From Pyxicephalus adspersus (lineage: Eukaryota > Chordata > Amphibia > Anura > Pyxicephalidae): DNA of 64,000 nt. Each line of letters starts with the position of its first letter. Within the stretch, counting starts at the first letter, position 1. The translations under genes were made by a program, and so were the position numbers. Positions 41,298 through 56,045 of the stretch are shown one piece after another. Under the pieces are notes generated by a model. It saw only the letters and a list, made by a program, of their open reading frames with translations, was not told the origin of the DNA and ran no database searches. The stretch spans positions 91,682,409-91,746,408 of the forward strand of contig NC_092859.1 of NCBI RefSeq assembly GCF_032062135.1, in the 5' to 3' direction.

Positions 41298-44200
41298 ACA
41301 GATAGTAAAAAAAGATCATTGGTGTCAAGGAACCCCTAGCAACTTTTGGAGGAACCCTTGCTGAGGAACACTATGTCAGTTTTTTATTGCTTTGTGTATA
41401 CTAGTTGGGTAGGAGTTCCTTCACTTTTTTTTTCTCCAGAAATGAGGGGGCATCATCCCATTACAGTGTTCTACCAAGAAATTTCTTTTAGCTAGGAGGG
41501 AAGAAATTGTGGGCGGGTGGCAGCCCCTGTTTTGTAACCCAATTCTTCAGTAATCACCCATAAACAACTGGGTGGTTACTGAAAAGTGCCGGGTGGTGCA
41601 CCCGGCTAAAAGGGGCTGAGGATAAAATTGCATTGTGATGCATTTCCTATAATTGGTAACTTTGGGTTATGGACTGCAATGCAACCGCAATTTTACCAGG
41701 AAACATGGTTAAAACCCCTATTAGAGTTTTATTGACCTTTACTGGTTGAATAGATTTCTGCTTCTTTTCCTAGAGTTGGTGGTTATGGAGGCAGGAAGTG
41801 TCACCTTTACCAGGTCTCTGATGGCAGGTCCACACCAGTGATGTCTGCAAAAATCCTATTGTTCTGGACAAAATGTGCTTAAAGCTGCCATCAGAATCTC
41901 CCCGACTTGATGTGTTTTATCTTACATGGCTTTTTCATAGAGTAAGAACAGAAATTGCCTGTTCTGACAGCTGAGCTGATCTTGTCCAAAACATTTATAC
42001 TGACCTTCTTGAACTGCTACACACCACGGGACAGAGCTAGGGAGCGGTGATCATCTTTGTGCCCAGATTGTAGTCCTTCTCCACTTAATTCAGAGCTAAA
42101 AAAGAACATTTTAAAGTGGAACTGTAAGGTGGCTGTGGATAGGTAGATCTTGCAGTTATGTGCAAGCATGCTAAATATATATTCCCATTAAAGAATACAC
42201 CTCTAGATCAGAGCTGGTTTCTGCCACCCATATTTTCTCAAGGTTTGTCCTGCAAGATAACTTCATTCTCGGCATCTTACATCTGTCAAAAGCCCAGGAT
42301 TTTGTGCATTATATATACAAATACAGACAACTGAACCAATGTAAGAATGTTTAACCTTTCAGTACAAGTTAACCTTGGCCTTACTCTTCTTCTATCAGGT
42401 AATCCTCCTTCTTAGACTTTAAATGTGGTGCCAACCGATTGGTTAGATGGCATAGAAATGGTAGAAGTGGGTCAACATTCAGTTTTGCATGAGAAATCCA
42501 GACTTAAATATAAAATTTTGTGCATGTTTGCATTACATTTACAGGTGAATCTGTTGGATCCCCTAGAGTTTTGTTTTTTTGTAGCATGACAGGATTTACA
42601 TCCAACCATTTTTTGTTCTTCCAAAAGCACTGCTTTCTAATAGCTGGAAACTTTTGTGTTTCATTCTGTCAGGTGTAAGAATGTATCTGTTTCTTTCTGG
42701 AATCCCTATTGGATGCTACCCACTGGTGTGTGTGGAAAGGACTGCTTTTGGGAAGCTGCTTTTAGGTAGGACTTGCAGTTTTATGGAATGGATCTATTAC
42801 ATATAGAAAATTACATATAGAAAAACTAGCCATTAAATGACTTAATTTTCAGTGGAACACATTGTAAAGCAATCTATAGCTGCAGTTAAAGAAATATAAG
42901 TTGTTATTTGTATTATAAGATGCACAGTTCTAATATAATCACAGCCGTTTGAGTAATAATTCACTTTCAGTAATATATACCTGTACAAGTAATTAAAGCA
43001 AAGTAATCAATGATACTCCATGTATATTTTCTGGTAACCTGCTAGATCATTTTATTACCTATTGCAATACCATAATTAAAATATTATTGCCCATTCTTGT
43101 TCTGTATGTCCAGCTATCAGTGTCTTGGTTGGTATGGCACAAGAAAAAGAGTAATCTATCTGAAATAATCTAACATAGCACCTAGATTCTGGGATATTGT
43201 GTGTGCACAAACCTTTGGTAGTCAGAGAGCCTGGAAAACATTAGGGTTGAAGAGGCCCAGGCAAAACACTTGATAAAATGTTACATTGCAGTCTGTTTCA
43301 GTGGTGGATTCTGAAAAGCCAGTAATACTAAGATAAGGAAAACTAAAATTAATCCAAACAGTAATATTTGTCTTTTAGTAGAACAGACTTTGCATGTATC
43401 TTTACAAAAAACTCCTGTCTCTTTTTTTTAGCAATTTGTTTTCAATTTGTTTTCAGCTCCTTTCCTCCTTCTGCATAATTGTTTGCATCTTTGTAACTAC
43501 TCTTTAATGTACAGTGCTGTATAATATATTGGCGCTCTATAGATACAGTTTATTAATACCAAGGCACATTGCCTGTGATGTATAGACAGAAAAGAGTGAG
43601 TAAATCTTGAACTGAAAGCTATGCCATTTAGGCAAATACAAGTTTATTCCAATGCCATTGTCTCCTGCCTGCGCAGTACAGCCCCAATTATTTCAAAAGG
43701 GCTCATCCAGCCATATGGTGATTTGATGAACGACATTGGAGGACCACTGTACACATATCAGATTTTCTTATGTGTGTACATAGCTGTAGACAGATTGGTA
43801 AACTACTGGGAAAGAAGCACAGGGTAGTATAGCAACTGATGGTTGCAGGTTTCTTAAAAAACCTTTCCAGGGTCCCAGGCTCTGGAATGAAATGAAAGGT
43901 TGGGTGGGCCTTTTCATCCCATCTCAGTGCCTGCTCAAGGAGGAATAATCGGCCAGACTGGACCTGGTGCATAGACATTAGCTGTGTTTGTAGGTGAGGC
44001 TTTATGTTCCCACATAGTTCTGGGAGATAACTGTATGATATCTACATGGGTGTAAGTACTTGTGTGGTAACTGGTGTGGTATCCGGGATTAGAGCAGTCA
44101 TTCTACAATGTCTTAACATGGGAGGAATCCCATTAGTGTCAACTGACCCGAGGGGCACTCATTGCTCAAGGAACTCCTAGCCACTTTTGGAGGAACCCTG

Positions 44201-47200
44201 TTTGATAAATATTGTATTGGTATATGAATCCAAGCCTCTGGGATGACAGTGGTAGGTGCCCCTCTAATAAACACAGCAACCTCCCCAATTACAGAATTCT
44301 TATCACTAGTGCCTTTTACCAGTTTGGGACTTTGTTTATTGCGAAACTAAACCCAGCCAACTCGCATGTCTGTGTTCCAGCACTGGGCTCCACCATTTTA
44401 CTTTTGTTCTTATGCTTCCGGATGATCCCCAGCCATGTTGATTGATCGTTTTGGGATGGCATAACCACATGTCATCCCGCAACACACAGGGGAAATCTGG
44501 GTTTTCCTGGCAACTAAAGCTGGCGGTGTAATCAAGCCTGCCTGGTATATGACCTGCCTGGTCATACAAACTTAAGCTGCAAACTTAGGTTTGTTGCTGG
44601 AAGATTATATTTCTGTTGTCATGTCTGCTGAAGAAAAGCAAAGTTTTATTTTTCTGGATGCTGAAGAAAGCTAATTTTGGGTTTTGTTGTTGGATTTTGC
44701 GGCAGTCCATCTGCCGCAGGTTTTAATTCACAATCATTAAAATGAGGAAAACCAAGCAAATATTTTAAGCATGGCATGTTTATAAGGACAGAGGTCAATC
44801 CGACCTTGTATTTTGATCTTTAGAACATTTGTAATCAACACAGTTATAGTACTTAATTCATTATGTGACCATTGTTTAAAATAGGTGATTTTGGCATGAT
44901 GGGAGGATAATTAAGTTTCTTTTTAGGAACCTGTGAATCTTGACACCTAGATTTCAGCAGAGACAATGACTGTTGCTAATAACTATGGGTCATGTTTATA
45001 AAACTGTGAATAAGATAATTATTCAAGCATTTAATGCAGAACAATTAATCACTTGAATTTAAAACACTTGCAATGGGAAGGTTCACCTGCTGTGAGCAAT
45101 TGAAGTCACTCACCACAGGGTTTAATAAATTTATCCCTATGTGTCAGTCCAGGTCATGGGTCATTGCTAGTAATTATCTATTGCATCTGTTTTCATTATC
45201 ACTTTGTATTTGTTGCATTTTGTCTTTCAGATATAATCTTCCTATAAAACATGGCCTGGATACTATGCACTTGGCAGTTGTGGCTTGCGGCGATAGACTG
45301 GAAGAGACTATTACAATGCTAAAGTCTGCATTTCTTTTTAGTAGAAAACCTCTTCACTGTCACATCTTTGCTGAAGACCAGTTGCATAATGAGTTCACCA
45401 AAATTGTAGGTGATCATCCCACATTTATTGTTATTATTAATATTTATTTCTATAGCACCAAGATATCACACATAGTCCTTTCATTAACTTTTTCTCACAG
45501 AACGCCACCATTTATTGTCTCTGATTTAGTCGATGACTTATTTAGGGGGAAAAGCAAATAACCTACCGGTATGGGTTTTGGATATGGGATGAAACTGCCA
45601 ACAGGAGCATTTTAGTATGCATTGATTAACACACCAAGCCAGTGCAAAACAGGAGCAAATAATACTGCTTAGGAGACCAGTTTTCAATGCCTAATGTCTT
45701 GAAAAGTAGCATTGCTCCCAATATTATTATCTGTCTTCTAGTATTCTCCCTAGATGTTTTTTTAAGCTGGGTGGGGAGAAGTGTAGGCGGGTGGTGGTCA
45801 TTGTACTGTGACCTAACTTTTCAGTAACTAACCAACCCAAAATAGCCAGGTAATTACTGAAAAGTGCTGGGTGGTGCACCCAGCTGAATGGTGCTCTCTG
45901 TAGCGTTGTACAGAGTACATTAACCTATATGGTAGGAATGCAGAAACCTGTTTAGGTTTAATGAAACAAAGGTACAATAGGTAGAGGGTCCTATCCTTTT
46001 GAGCTTACAATCTAGATGAGAAAGGGGTGGAAGTGCCAAGAGGGGACACAAGACTAGAGTACAGTTTGTAGCAGGTTCCTTGACAGATGGTGTGCAGATA
46101 AGGCAGAAGTGCAAAAACTTTATGCCTCATTACAACCAATACATCCATGTTTTCCATAGACATGTTAGCGGTTTCAACTTTCCATGAAGAAGCCATATGT
46201 AGAGACGCGTCAGAATCAGGACAAATTTAGTCTAACTGATGATAGACTTGACTATGCTTTTTTTGTTTAATGATCAAATATTGCTCTAATGTGCTAGCAG
46301 AATATTACACTGATTACCTTTAAGCTTGTAACAACCTACCTAAATAAGTAACCTTTTCTTTGTATGCCACAAAACTCCTTTCCTCTTCAGTTTCCGCCCC
46401 GCTCACTCTGGATTGGGATTTGACGCTATTTTTTTTTCAGATGGCAAGGTGTGGTGTCTTGAACATTAATTGTAAAATGTGATTTAGTTGTACACATACT
46501 GTGTCCTTTTTTAGACATAAGGAAACATACCTGGACTTTGTTTAACTAGAACACCATTATAAATTCACTCCTATATTTTTTTTCACTGTTACCTGGCTCT
46601 CTGGCATTTCAGAAAAACTTCAATATGGTTAATTATTCTCTATTGGAGAACTCAATCTATTAGACCAACTCTATTGGAAACAATCCTATCCCCCTCACAT
46701 TGTCCTTTGGTTTAACCATGTAAACAAGCTTATGTGCCTTAAGGAACTTTTGAACAGTTTTGAGGCCTACATTGTACTGGCATGGTCGACAATCGCCACC
46801 ATCAGGCAACCCACCCTTGGAAAGGCTATGCTGCTATCACTGGTCACTTAGGTCAATATAGCTGATGCACTCTTCTTCTTCTTTTACTAATAGTTTTTGT
46901 TCTGGATAAAATCCTCTATAGATGTATTTCATGTGTCCCCTATTCCCTCCTACCCCATGTATTTCTTGTCTTGTATACTGTTATATGAATGTTGTTGTGC
47001 TGCACTTTATTGATGACACTTATTATATCCTTTTTTGTACAATAATTTTTTGTACACTAATAATCCAGTTGCAATGGGTTACTGTACTTTGCTGACCATA
47101 ATTGTTTTTAATGCTCATTTGTTAAATTGGGCTGTTCAATGTAGATTAATAATAAATACTCCCTTTTGTCTTTCAGCTCAACAGCTGGCAGATCTCAAAG

Positions 47201-50200
47201 AAATTTAAATATACTTTGTACCCTATATCCTTTCCTCCTGAAAATGCAGCAGAATGGAGAAAACTCTTCAAGCCCTGTGCATCACAAAGACTGTTCTTGC
47301 CGGTAATCTCCACTATTTGAAGCTGATTATGTAATGTTAGATTCATTAATCACCTAACTTGTATCTGTAGCATGTAAATAAATTAGACCACAGTTTGTTT
47401 AAAGTCTCCCCCCATCTAATTTCTCTTAGAAAAGTGAAAGGAAGTCCACTCTTAAGGCTGTTGTCAGATCTGGTTTTCCCTTTGGAATATTTCACTTTGC
47501 CTCCTATTCTGGGGCCCCTGTAGAATTTCACATTTCCCATAGTGTGACAATGGTCACATTGACAAATAGAGAGGTTATGAAAATACAAATATTTTAGCAA
47601 CAACTTCACATGGATTGTAGTTAATACACAAAGATTTAATATGTAAAATGCAGGCTCAAGTAGAATTTTTTTTTTCTTTATTAGGTTTTACTTGTTTTTG
47701 CCTGGTAATACCTCCTATTTTTTCTATCCTATAATTGTTCCCATTAACAACGCTATGTTAGAGTAAAAAAAATTATTTTTTTTTGCATTACAGTTGTTAT
47801 TGAAGGATGTGGATTCGTTATTATATGTCGATACAGACATACTGTTCTTGCGTCCCATGGATGATATTTGGTCTTTTCTGGATGAGTTCAATTCTACTCA
47901 GATTGCTGCTATGGCCCCTGAACATGAAGAGCCACGCATTGGATGGTATAATCGTTTTGCTCGGCATCCATATTATGGAAAGACCGGCATTAACTCCGGA
48001 GTTATGTTAATGAATATGACTCGTATACGAATGAAACACTTTAAGGCAAGTAAATATACTTTTTCTCCAATTTTTCCTCCACTGAAACATATTTTGTTTT
48101 TAAAGCCTTAATAAAGCCTAATTTAGAAATTTTTTCTTGTACTTGCTGCAAAGGTAACTGGTATAGAAAACTGGATTCATGTGAAGTCTAAGGATTGTAA
48201 GTAAATGGATATGATAGGTAGGAAAGATTTAGGATACTGGAGGCACATGTGGCCTGATTTATTAAAACTCTCCAAACCTGTAAAGAATAGACTATCATTG
48301 GAGAACATGGGTGATCTAGCAAACCTAGAAATATTTTCTTAAAAATGGTTTGCTATTGGTTGGCAAATGTTATTTTTTTTTCTTTTGTATTTTCTGTTAC
48401 AGTTATGTTTGAGTTTTACAAGGTTACAAGGTATAACAATAAAATGAAACAAAGGTGCAATAAAAAGGAAGTAACATGAAATGATACAATTTAAGTTATA
48501 ATGTTAAAGAAAAATAAATGTATATAATGTAATAAAGATAACTTTTAAGAAAGAGATAACTAAAGAAAAAAGTAAAAGAGAAGAGGAAAACAAAATGAAA
48601 TATTCTTTCAGGGGGGGNNNNNNNNNNNNNNNNNNNNNNNNNNNNNNNNNNNNNNNNNNNNNNNNNNNNNNNNNNNNNNNNNNNNNNNNNNNNNNNNNNN
48701 NNNNNNNNNNNNNNNNNNNNNNNNNNNNNNNNNNNNNNNNNNNNNNNNNNNNNNNNNNNNNNNNNNNNNNNNNNNNNNNNNNNNNNNNNNNNNNNNNNNN
48801 NNNNNNNNNNNNNNNNNNNNNNNNNNNNNNNNNNNNNNNNNNNNNNNNNNNNNNNNNNNNNNNNNNNNNNNNNNNNNNNNNNNNNNNNNNNNNNNNNNNN
48901 NNNNNNNNNNNNNNNNNNNNNNNNNNNNNNNNNNNNNNNNNNNNNNNNNNNNNNNNNNNNNNNNNNNNNNNNNNNNNNNNNNNNNNNNNNNNNNNNNNNN
49001 NNNNNNNNNNNNNNNNNNNNNNNNNNNNNNNNNNNNNNNNNNNNNNNNNNNNNNNNNNNNNNNNNNNNNNNNNNNNNNNNNNNNNNNNNNNNNNNNNNNN
49101 NNNNNNNNNNNNNNNNNNNNNNNNNNNNNNNNNNNNNNNNNNNNNNNNNNNNNNNNNNNNNNNNNNNNNNNNNNNNNNNNNNNNNNNNNNNNNNNNNNNN
49201 NNNNNNNNNNNNNNNNNNNNNNNNNNNNNNNNNNNNNNNNNNNNNNNNNNNNNNNNNNNNNNNNNNNNNNNNNNNNNNNNNNNNNNNNNNNNNNNNNNNN
49301 NNNNNNNNNNNNNNNNNNNNNNNNNNNNNNNNNNNNNNNNNNNNNNNNNNNNNNNNNNNNNNNNNNNNNNNNNNNNNNNNNNNNNNNNNNNNNNNNNNNN
49401 NNNNNNNNNNNNNNGGGTCCCAGATCTTTGGAAATGTATCATGTGTATTTTGTGCAATAGAAGTTAGTTTCTCATTTATCATAATGGTAATAATTTTCTA
49501 AATTACTATTTTATAATTGAGAGAGGATGTTTTCCAAGAGCTTGCAATAGTCATTATAGACTATTGCAGGGTTATAGACTATAATCCATAGTTTTGTTAC
49601 TTTTGAACAAGACCACCAAATGTGGGTCATAGTATCTTCTTCAAAACATTTTCTGAAACATTTATAGGAATAGTCAGGAGCAAGTTTAGCTATTCGAGAT
49701 GGCGTAAGATAACATCGGTATAGGATTTTGTATGAAGTTTCCAGTATATTGATACTGATTGAAGAGTTAGCACTTTGTCCATTTATATCCTTCCAAGTAT
49801 CATAGTCGATGGATATATTTAATTCTTATTAGAAGACGGTTTATTATGTGATTTAGCATATAGTAGTGTGGTTTGTATTAAAGTGATGAGTCCGTAAATG
49901 GATTTTCTCTGCATTTACGTTCAAAAGTTGTTAGATTTAATAGAAAAGATTTATGTCTTATTAGAGATAAAATGAAATAATGTATTTGTAAGTAGTTTAG
50001 TTTTTCGGATTCTGTGGTTTCGTGAGGATTTAAAGTATGAAAAAGATTTTTTCCTTCATTAGTTAAGAAGGAATATATGTCTTTAAATCCTTTATCTGTC
50101 CACCATTTAAATTTTGAAGGGGATTCTAAACCTGAAGGGAAGAGAGAACATTTTAATATAGGTAATAATGGCAAATGTGTTAATATAAGGTTGCCAGAGA

Positions 50201-53200
50201 ATTTAACACTATCCAATATTTTCAGTAGATGCTGAAGGTTGTTGGCAAATGTTTTTAATCCTGGGCAGAATCTTTGGCTGGATCACCCAGGTTTCCCCAT
50301 GAAAGTCTATCTTCTCCAGCCTTGGAGAGCTTTAATAAATTAGACCCATTGTTTAGTGGAGTACATTTAATAATCAAATTTTTAACAGATGTCTAATGTA
50401 TTATGTATGTTGCACCTGTAATTGTACCAGCACATATAACGGAGATGTATGAGATGGAAATGGAGCTTCTAAATGAAATCTTTAGGCATGGGGAGAACAT
50501 ACAAATCTCATGCACATAATAAAGCTGTTATCAGAGATTTTACACTCATTTGTAAAAACTGAAATTAGAATCTTATCTTTCTTGTCTGCCTTTTATTACT
50601 CCTGTGATGAAAACTGTAGGGGGAAAATAATTAAAATAGCATTGTCTATCCTAATATCTGATGATAGTATTCAGTGTCATGCATACCATATATTTTAATT
50701 GTCAGAAGTATGCAAATGACAAGATTTCTGTTTACAATGGGCTTCATAAAAAAAAAATACATTGCATGCCAATTTACTTGACTGTCTTCCCTGTCCTCCC
50801 TGTCCTCGTCTAGTTCACAGTGGTTCTGCAGATCTGGGATAGTCTGTCAAGATGCATGTTCATGCAATTTCATGCATTTTGCTCTATTATCCAACACAAT
50901 CAAAGTATATGAACAAATAGATAATACATAGTTTTGTAGTAAAATCCATTCACATTAATGTAATGATTTACATTTAAAAGATATTTCTTTCTGCACTCTA
51001 AATGTGGTGACAATTTCTTCATAAGTGCAGCACATCTCAACACACACCTTAGTTTTGCTGTTTAAGGCTGATTTTTTCATTCACATAGCATTAAAAAACA
51101 CAACTGTAAAGATTTAATTGTGTAATTCACCGAAATGTCCAGAAGGTGGTGCTGTGAGAGCATATCATGGCTCCTTTTGTTGCTGTTCTCATGAACTCTA
51201 CATGTTTCATTTTTTGGGTAATTTAGTATAGAGATCGCTATACCTAATATGATCATTTCTTAGCGCTCATTGTATTAGCTATAAATGAGCACATTGCTAC
51301 TAACAAATATAGAATGTGCTTTTTTTTTAATGCCAGAGGAGTGCTTCAACCAAATATACATTTACTTAGCAATGTACACAGATCTGCCAGTTTCACTGAA
51401 ATGGCATTTAAGCAGCACCTAGCATAATGATGACTAAGGAGAGTTACTGGCATTTTGTACACATTGGGGTATGGATTTTTATTTATTAATACAGCCAGTT
51501 CAGCCCTTCCAGCAATTGTCAGGGTTTAGATTATCTTCTGATATGTTGTATTGTTACATAGTTTAATATATATTGATATGTTCAGGACTAACATTAATGA
51601 TTGTCTCTTGTCATTTTATTTACAGAATGACATGACAACGGTTGGTCTCCGTTGGGGAGAAATCCTAATGCCACTGCTGAAAAAATATAAGCTAAACATA
51701 ACTTGGGGGGATCAGGATCTGCTGAATATCATCTTCTCTCAAAACCCAGGTACTTGTTTCTCTATTTCTTCTTTTTTTTTTTCAAATGCCTGTGTATCAT
51801 ACACACCCTGGTCTTTATTTAATAAAGGTTTCCAAGACTGGAGAAGATGGACTATCATGGGTGAACCTGGGTGTTCCAGCAAACCTGCAGTGGGTTCCTA
51901 AAGCATTTGTTATTAGTTGGCAAATTCTTTAAATCACGGACCAAATCAATTCCAGGTTTGCTGGATCACCCAGGTTCGCTCATTTTAGTCTTTCTTTTCC
52001 AGTCCTGGAGATCCTTATTAAATCAGACCCAATTTGGCATTTTCCTAATGCTTTTAGCCAAACAAAAAATGGTCCTGGAAGAAAATCCAAATTAACCTTG
52101 ATAAAATTTTATATTTTTTGTGTTAAATGATCATTTGCAGTTATTGTGTTTGCAATCAGTTGTACATGTATTGGTATTGTGTATGGCCAGGGCTAAATGT
52201 TTCTAGCATTAAAGTTAACCAGTTGTTTTAAATATAAGTCACAGCAGCAGAACATATTGAACCCCCTTCGCTGCCCTTAGAAAGCTCCTACCTGTGACTT
52301 TTTGTTCTTGCCAGCAAAGTATAGCCTTACTATAAGACCAATCTTATGCTAGGCATACACTATATGATATTTTCTCTATAATACACTTTTGATAAGTATT
52401 ATTATTCCAGTTTTAATTGATCCTTGTGATTGAATACAAGCATTTGATATACGATCCACTTGTTCAATATTCGATCAGTATTACTAACATTTGCACCATT
52501 AAGTCTAATGAAAACAGCAATCAAAAGCAAACAAAAGGTAGTTTTAATTTTAAATGTATGCGCTAGATGGGCTTTTTATATGATATTTCCATGTTGGTGT
52601 GTGAATTGTGTTTTTCACATTCATACCAAGGACATCTTTCTCTTTTTTTTTTTCTTCCCCAACATAATATTAATAGGACAAAGTTATTGTGCAAAATAAA
52701 AGGGTTTATCCTTTGTACATTACATGTTTTGGTAGCAATAATATATGTCTTACACTGGCAAAATACTAAATATAATGATTTAATTTGTTCAGCTTCCTGT
52801 TACCGCCTTGTGTCGTTGCTTAATGAAGCATTGCATCCGTATGTCCCACTCGCTAATGAGCTGCTTCTTTGGTAGCTTAATTCCAGTTCTGCTCTCAGCC
52901 TGTTTTTGTTTCCTATTTAGAAAGCCTTTACGTCTTTCCGTGTCAGTGGAATTATCGTCCTGATCACTGCATCTATGGAAGCAATTGTAAAGAAGCTGAA
53001 GATGGAATTTTTATTCTACATGGAAACAGAGGAGTATACCATGACGATAAACAGCCAGCCTTTAGAGCTGTGTATGAAGCACTACGTAATGTAAGACACA
53101 ATACCTAACCATGTATGGCCACCAGTCAACTAACCACTTCTTATGTTTGTATAAATAAAAATATATGCTTATGTATACATAACAAACAGCCTGTAAATAT

Positions 53201-54627
53201 TAAAGGATAACACATTGACAGTCTTTAATGTCTTGAATACATTGAGCTGAATAGAACAAGCGCTTTCCTACTAGCTTTCACTGATGGCAGTAACCCCCCC
53301 CCCCCCTCCATTTATATGTATTAGGAATAGGATAATATTTTCCCAGCTTCTCATATACTGGAATGGGATGCATCCATAGTTCACATACAACATCCTGTTC
53401 AAGTCCGTTGAATGCCAGATAATTTCTGGGATGTAGCTGTGGTGGAAGGCTGCCACCTTTATTGGAGGTAGGTAGGCATTCGAGAGGGGGATGATTCTGC
53501 TTGGTGTATTTAGGGGTCTAGAAATAGGTGGCTTGTTTTTTATTTTCTTACCCAGGTTTATGGAATATTCCTGGCCTACATTTTAAAATAATAATCTACA
53601 TGCTTAAGATTTATTTTCCCCTTCCTCTTTAGTTTGTTTGAAGGTAACCCTTTCAATATTAGAATCAGAGGCTAAAGCAGAACTAAACCCTTTTTTCATT
53701 ACCATGTCCTCATTCCATTGTGGGTGCCGCCATACTTTCCTTCACTTCCTTGTGAATTTCACATTTGCTCTCCTATCAACTCTATGAGCAAATGCTGATA
53801 ACAGTCTTCCAGTTAAATCACATTTATTTTTTAACCTTAGGGAACTGTTATGTGTTACTCTGCGCACTTAGGGGATGGCAGCGTTTATTCTACTTTTATT
53901 TTCATTACTTTATATAATTTGATCAATCAATTTAAAGCCTAAAATTGCTCTAGTCAAGCAGGAAAATATTGGATATAAAATTTTATTTGCTAAATAAACA
54001 AAAATATATTAATAACAGATCCAGCATCTGTGCCAACCGGATCAAGGAAAATTTTGCAGTGTAAGTGACCCAGAGATGCCGTCTCCTTGGGATTATGCAT
54101 GTGTATCTCTTCCCATCTGTGTTCCTTCCACAACTAGCTGTATATAAGCTCCAGCTCCTATATAGGGCTCTCTGGAGGAACTGTCTTTGTCTCTTCGTGT
54201 AGACTTGCAGTTTGGGAATAATGTCATAGCTTAGCCTGGTTATTTGCCAACTTTCCCAGAGGTTATTACATCGAATATATGCATGGTTTCAGCCAAGCAG
54301 ATCTAATTTCTTTCTTTCAGGCTACAAATAAGCCTTCTAATAAACAATTTATTACTTGTAAACCCACGGAAGAGCAGTAAAATGTGTTGGCATTCATTGT
54401 AATATAAGAGACTGACTTGTATATAACCTTCAAAAATCAATACTATATTTTACTGGCTGTCATGTGGAAGTAAAAATGAAAGAGAGGACTTTTGGGGATG
54501 TGAGATTGCTCTGCGCTCATTCCAATTGATCCTATAAAAATCTTTTGTTCCCCACCACTTCTTTAGTATATAGATCTGTCATTCTCATATCATTCTCATA
54601 GTTGACAGTGTACCATTTGCATGTGTG

Positions 54628-54668
<41 letters not shown>

Positions 54669-55993
54669 CATTTCCTTATACATTTCCTTTCATGTGATCC
54701 CTAGTTTAGTTTTAGAGCATTGTCTGCATTGGCTACATGTTTGTAAGCCTGACAATGAACGCATATGGTTTTTATGAATGGCATTCTTTTTTTCTGTTGT
54801 TATAATGTGTGGACCTTCCAGTGTCGTAAAGTGTAGTGTATGGCATGCAAATTCCAAATCTCCCCCTGACATATTTCTAACTGTTAACAACACTGTTATT
54901 TGTCCCTCCCCTCAGGCACGTTGTCTTGGTGTCACCTTTGACTCGGCCCTCTCACTTAATCCCCCATATTCAGTACATTTCCAGGTCCTGTCACTTTCAC
55001 CTACGCAACATCTCCAAAATCCGCCCCTACCTGTCCCGTGAGACTACCAAACTCCTTGTACACGCTCTTATCTCTCATCTGGACTACTGTAACATCCTCC
55101 TCTCTGGTATTCCACTAACCCGACTCTCTCCTCTACAATCTATTATGAATGCTGCAGCCAGACTCATCCATCCTTCCCTCCGCTCCTCTTCCGCTGCATC
55201 TCTTTGCAGATCTTTACATTGGCTTCCATTTCATCACCTTAGAATCAAATGCAAGCTCTTGTGCTTTGCCTTCAAATCTCTTCACAGTTCTTGTCCCACA
55301 TACACTTCTGACCTGGTAAAAAAAATACTCCCCCAGCCGCTCTCTCCGCTCCTCCGATGACCTACTAATGACTTCCTCACTCATAACCTCATCACATGCA
55401 TGGATACAAGACTTCTCTAGAGCTGCCCCAACTCTCTGGAATTGTCTTCCTCGTCATATTCAGCTTGCTCCTATTTTCTGCTCATTTAAAAGAACGCTCA
55501 AAACCCATTTTTTCAAACTTGCCTACCCATCTTCTTCTGTCTTTTGAAACCATCACTACTTCCCACTATTACATATTTCCCCTCCTATTGTGTGTAAATT
55601 CCCCCACCTACTGGATTGTAAGCTCTTCGGGGCAGGGTCCTCTCCTCCAGTGTCACTGTCTGTATTAGTCTGTCATTTGCAACCGCTATTTAATGTACAG
55701 CACTGCGTAATATGTTGGCGCTATATAAATCCTGTTTGTTAATAATAATAATAATTGTGTACACAGGCTTTTGAGATCAGTTAAGATGCATTTGTGCTTT
55801 GTTTGTATCACTCCATGCCATTCGTGTGAATTCATGGCACAGGCATGGTAAATGCAATGCATAATACCATGTATACCTATTTGTATGTAACCTTAATTGT
55901 GTAAGTGAACCTTCTTTATTTGCTTGCACATTTGGACACACTTGGACATCAGCCCCTCTGACCTCATTCTGGTATTTCAAGTCAGTGTTTTAG

Positions 55994-56045
<52 letters not shown>

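Larger units (their letters stand above)
41625..45230. other. GXYLT1: GXYLT1 intron 1, remaining part
   Basis: A LINE-tail fragment (43440-43560), a MITE fragment (44103-44203) and unique AT-rich DNA. An extra family exon might be expected in this intron, but none could be supported. Confidence 0.45.
48251..50347. mobile_element. Fold-back element split by an L1 insertion
   Basis: The left half is 48251-48371 and the right half 50241-50347. Joined at their shared 13-base repeat they make one normal fold-back element like 51810-52030. The interruption is the L1 fragment plus the assembly gap. Confidence 0.8.

Noticed and set aside
45073..45561. 162-codon frame around GXYLT1 exon 2
   Set aside because: Only the part from 45231 to 45405 is exon; the rest reads into introns on both sides past good splice sites.
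48496..49482. Very long open frames of about 290-330 codons on both strands
   Set aside because: They consist almost wholly of the N run; the gap removes stops artificially.
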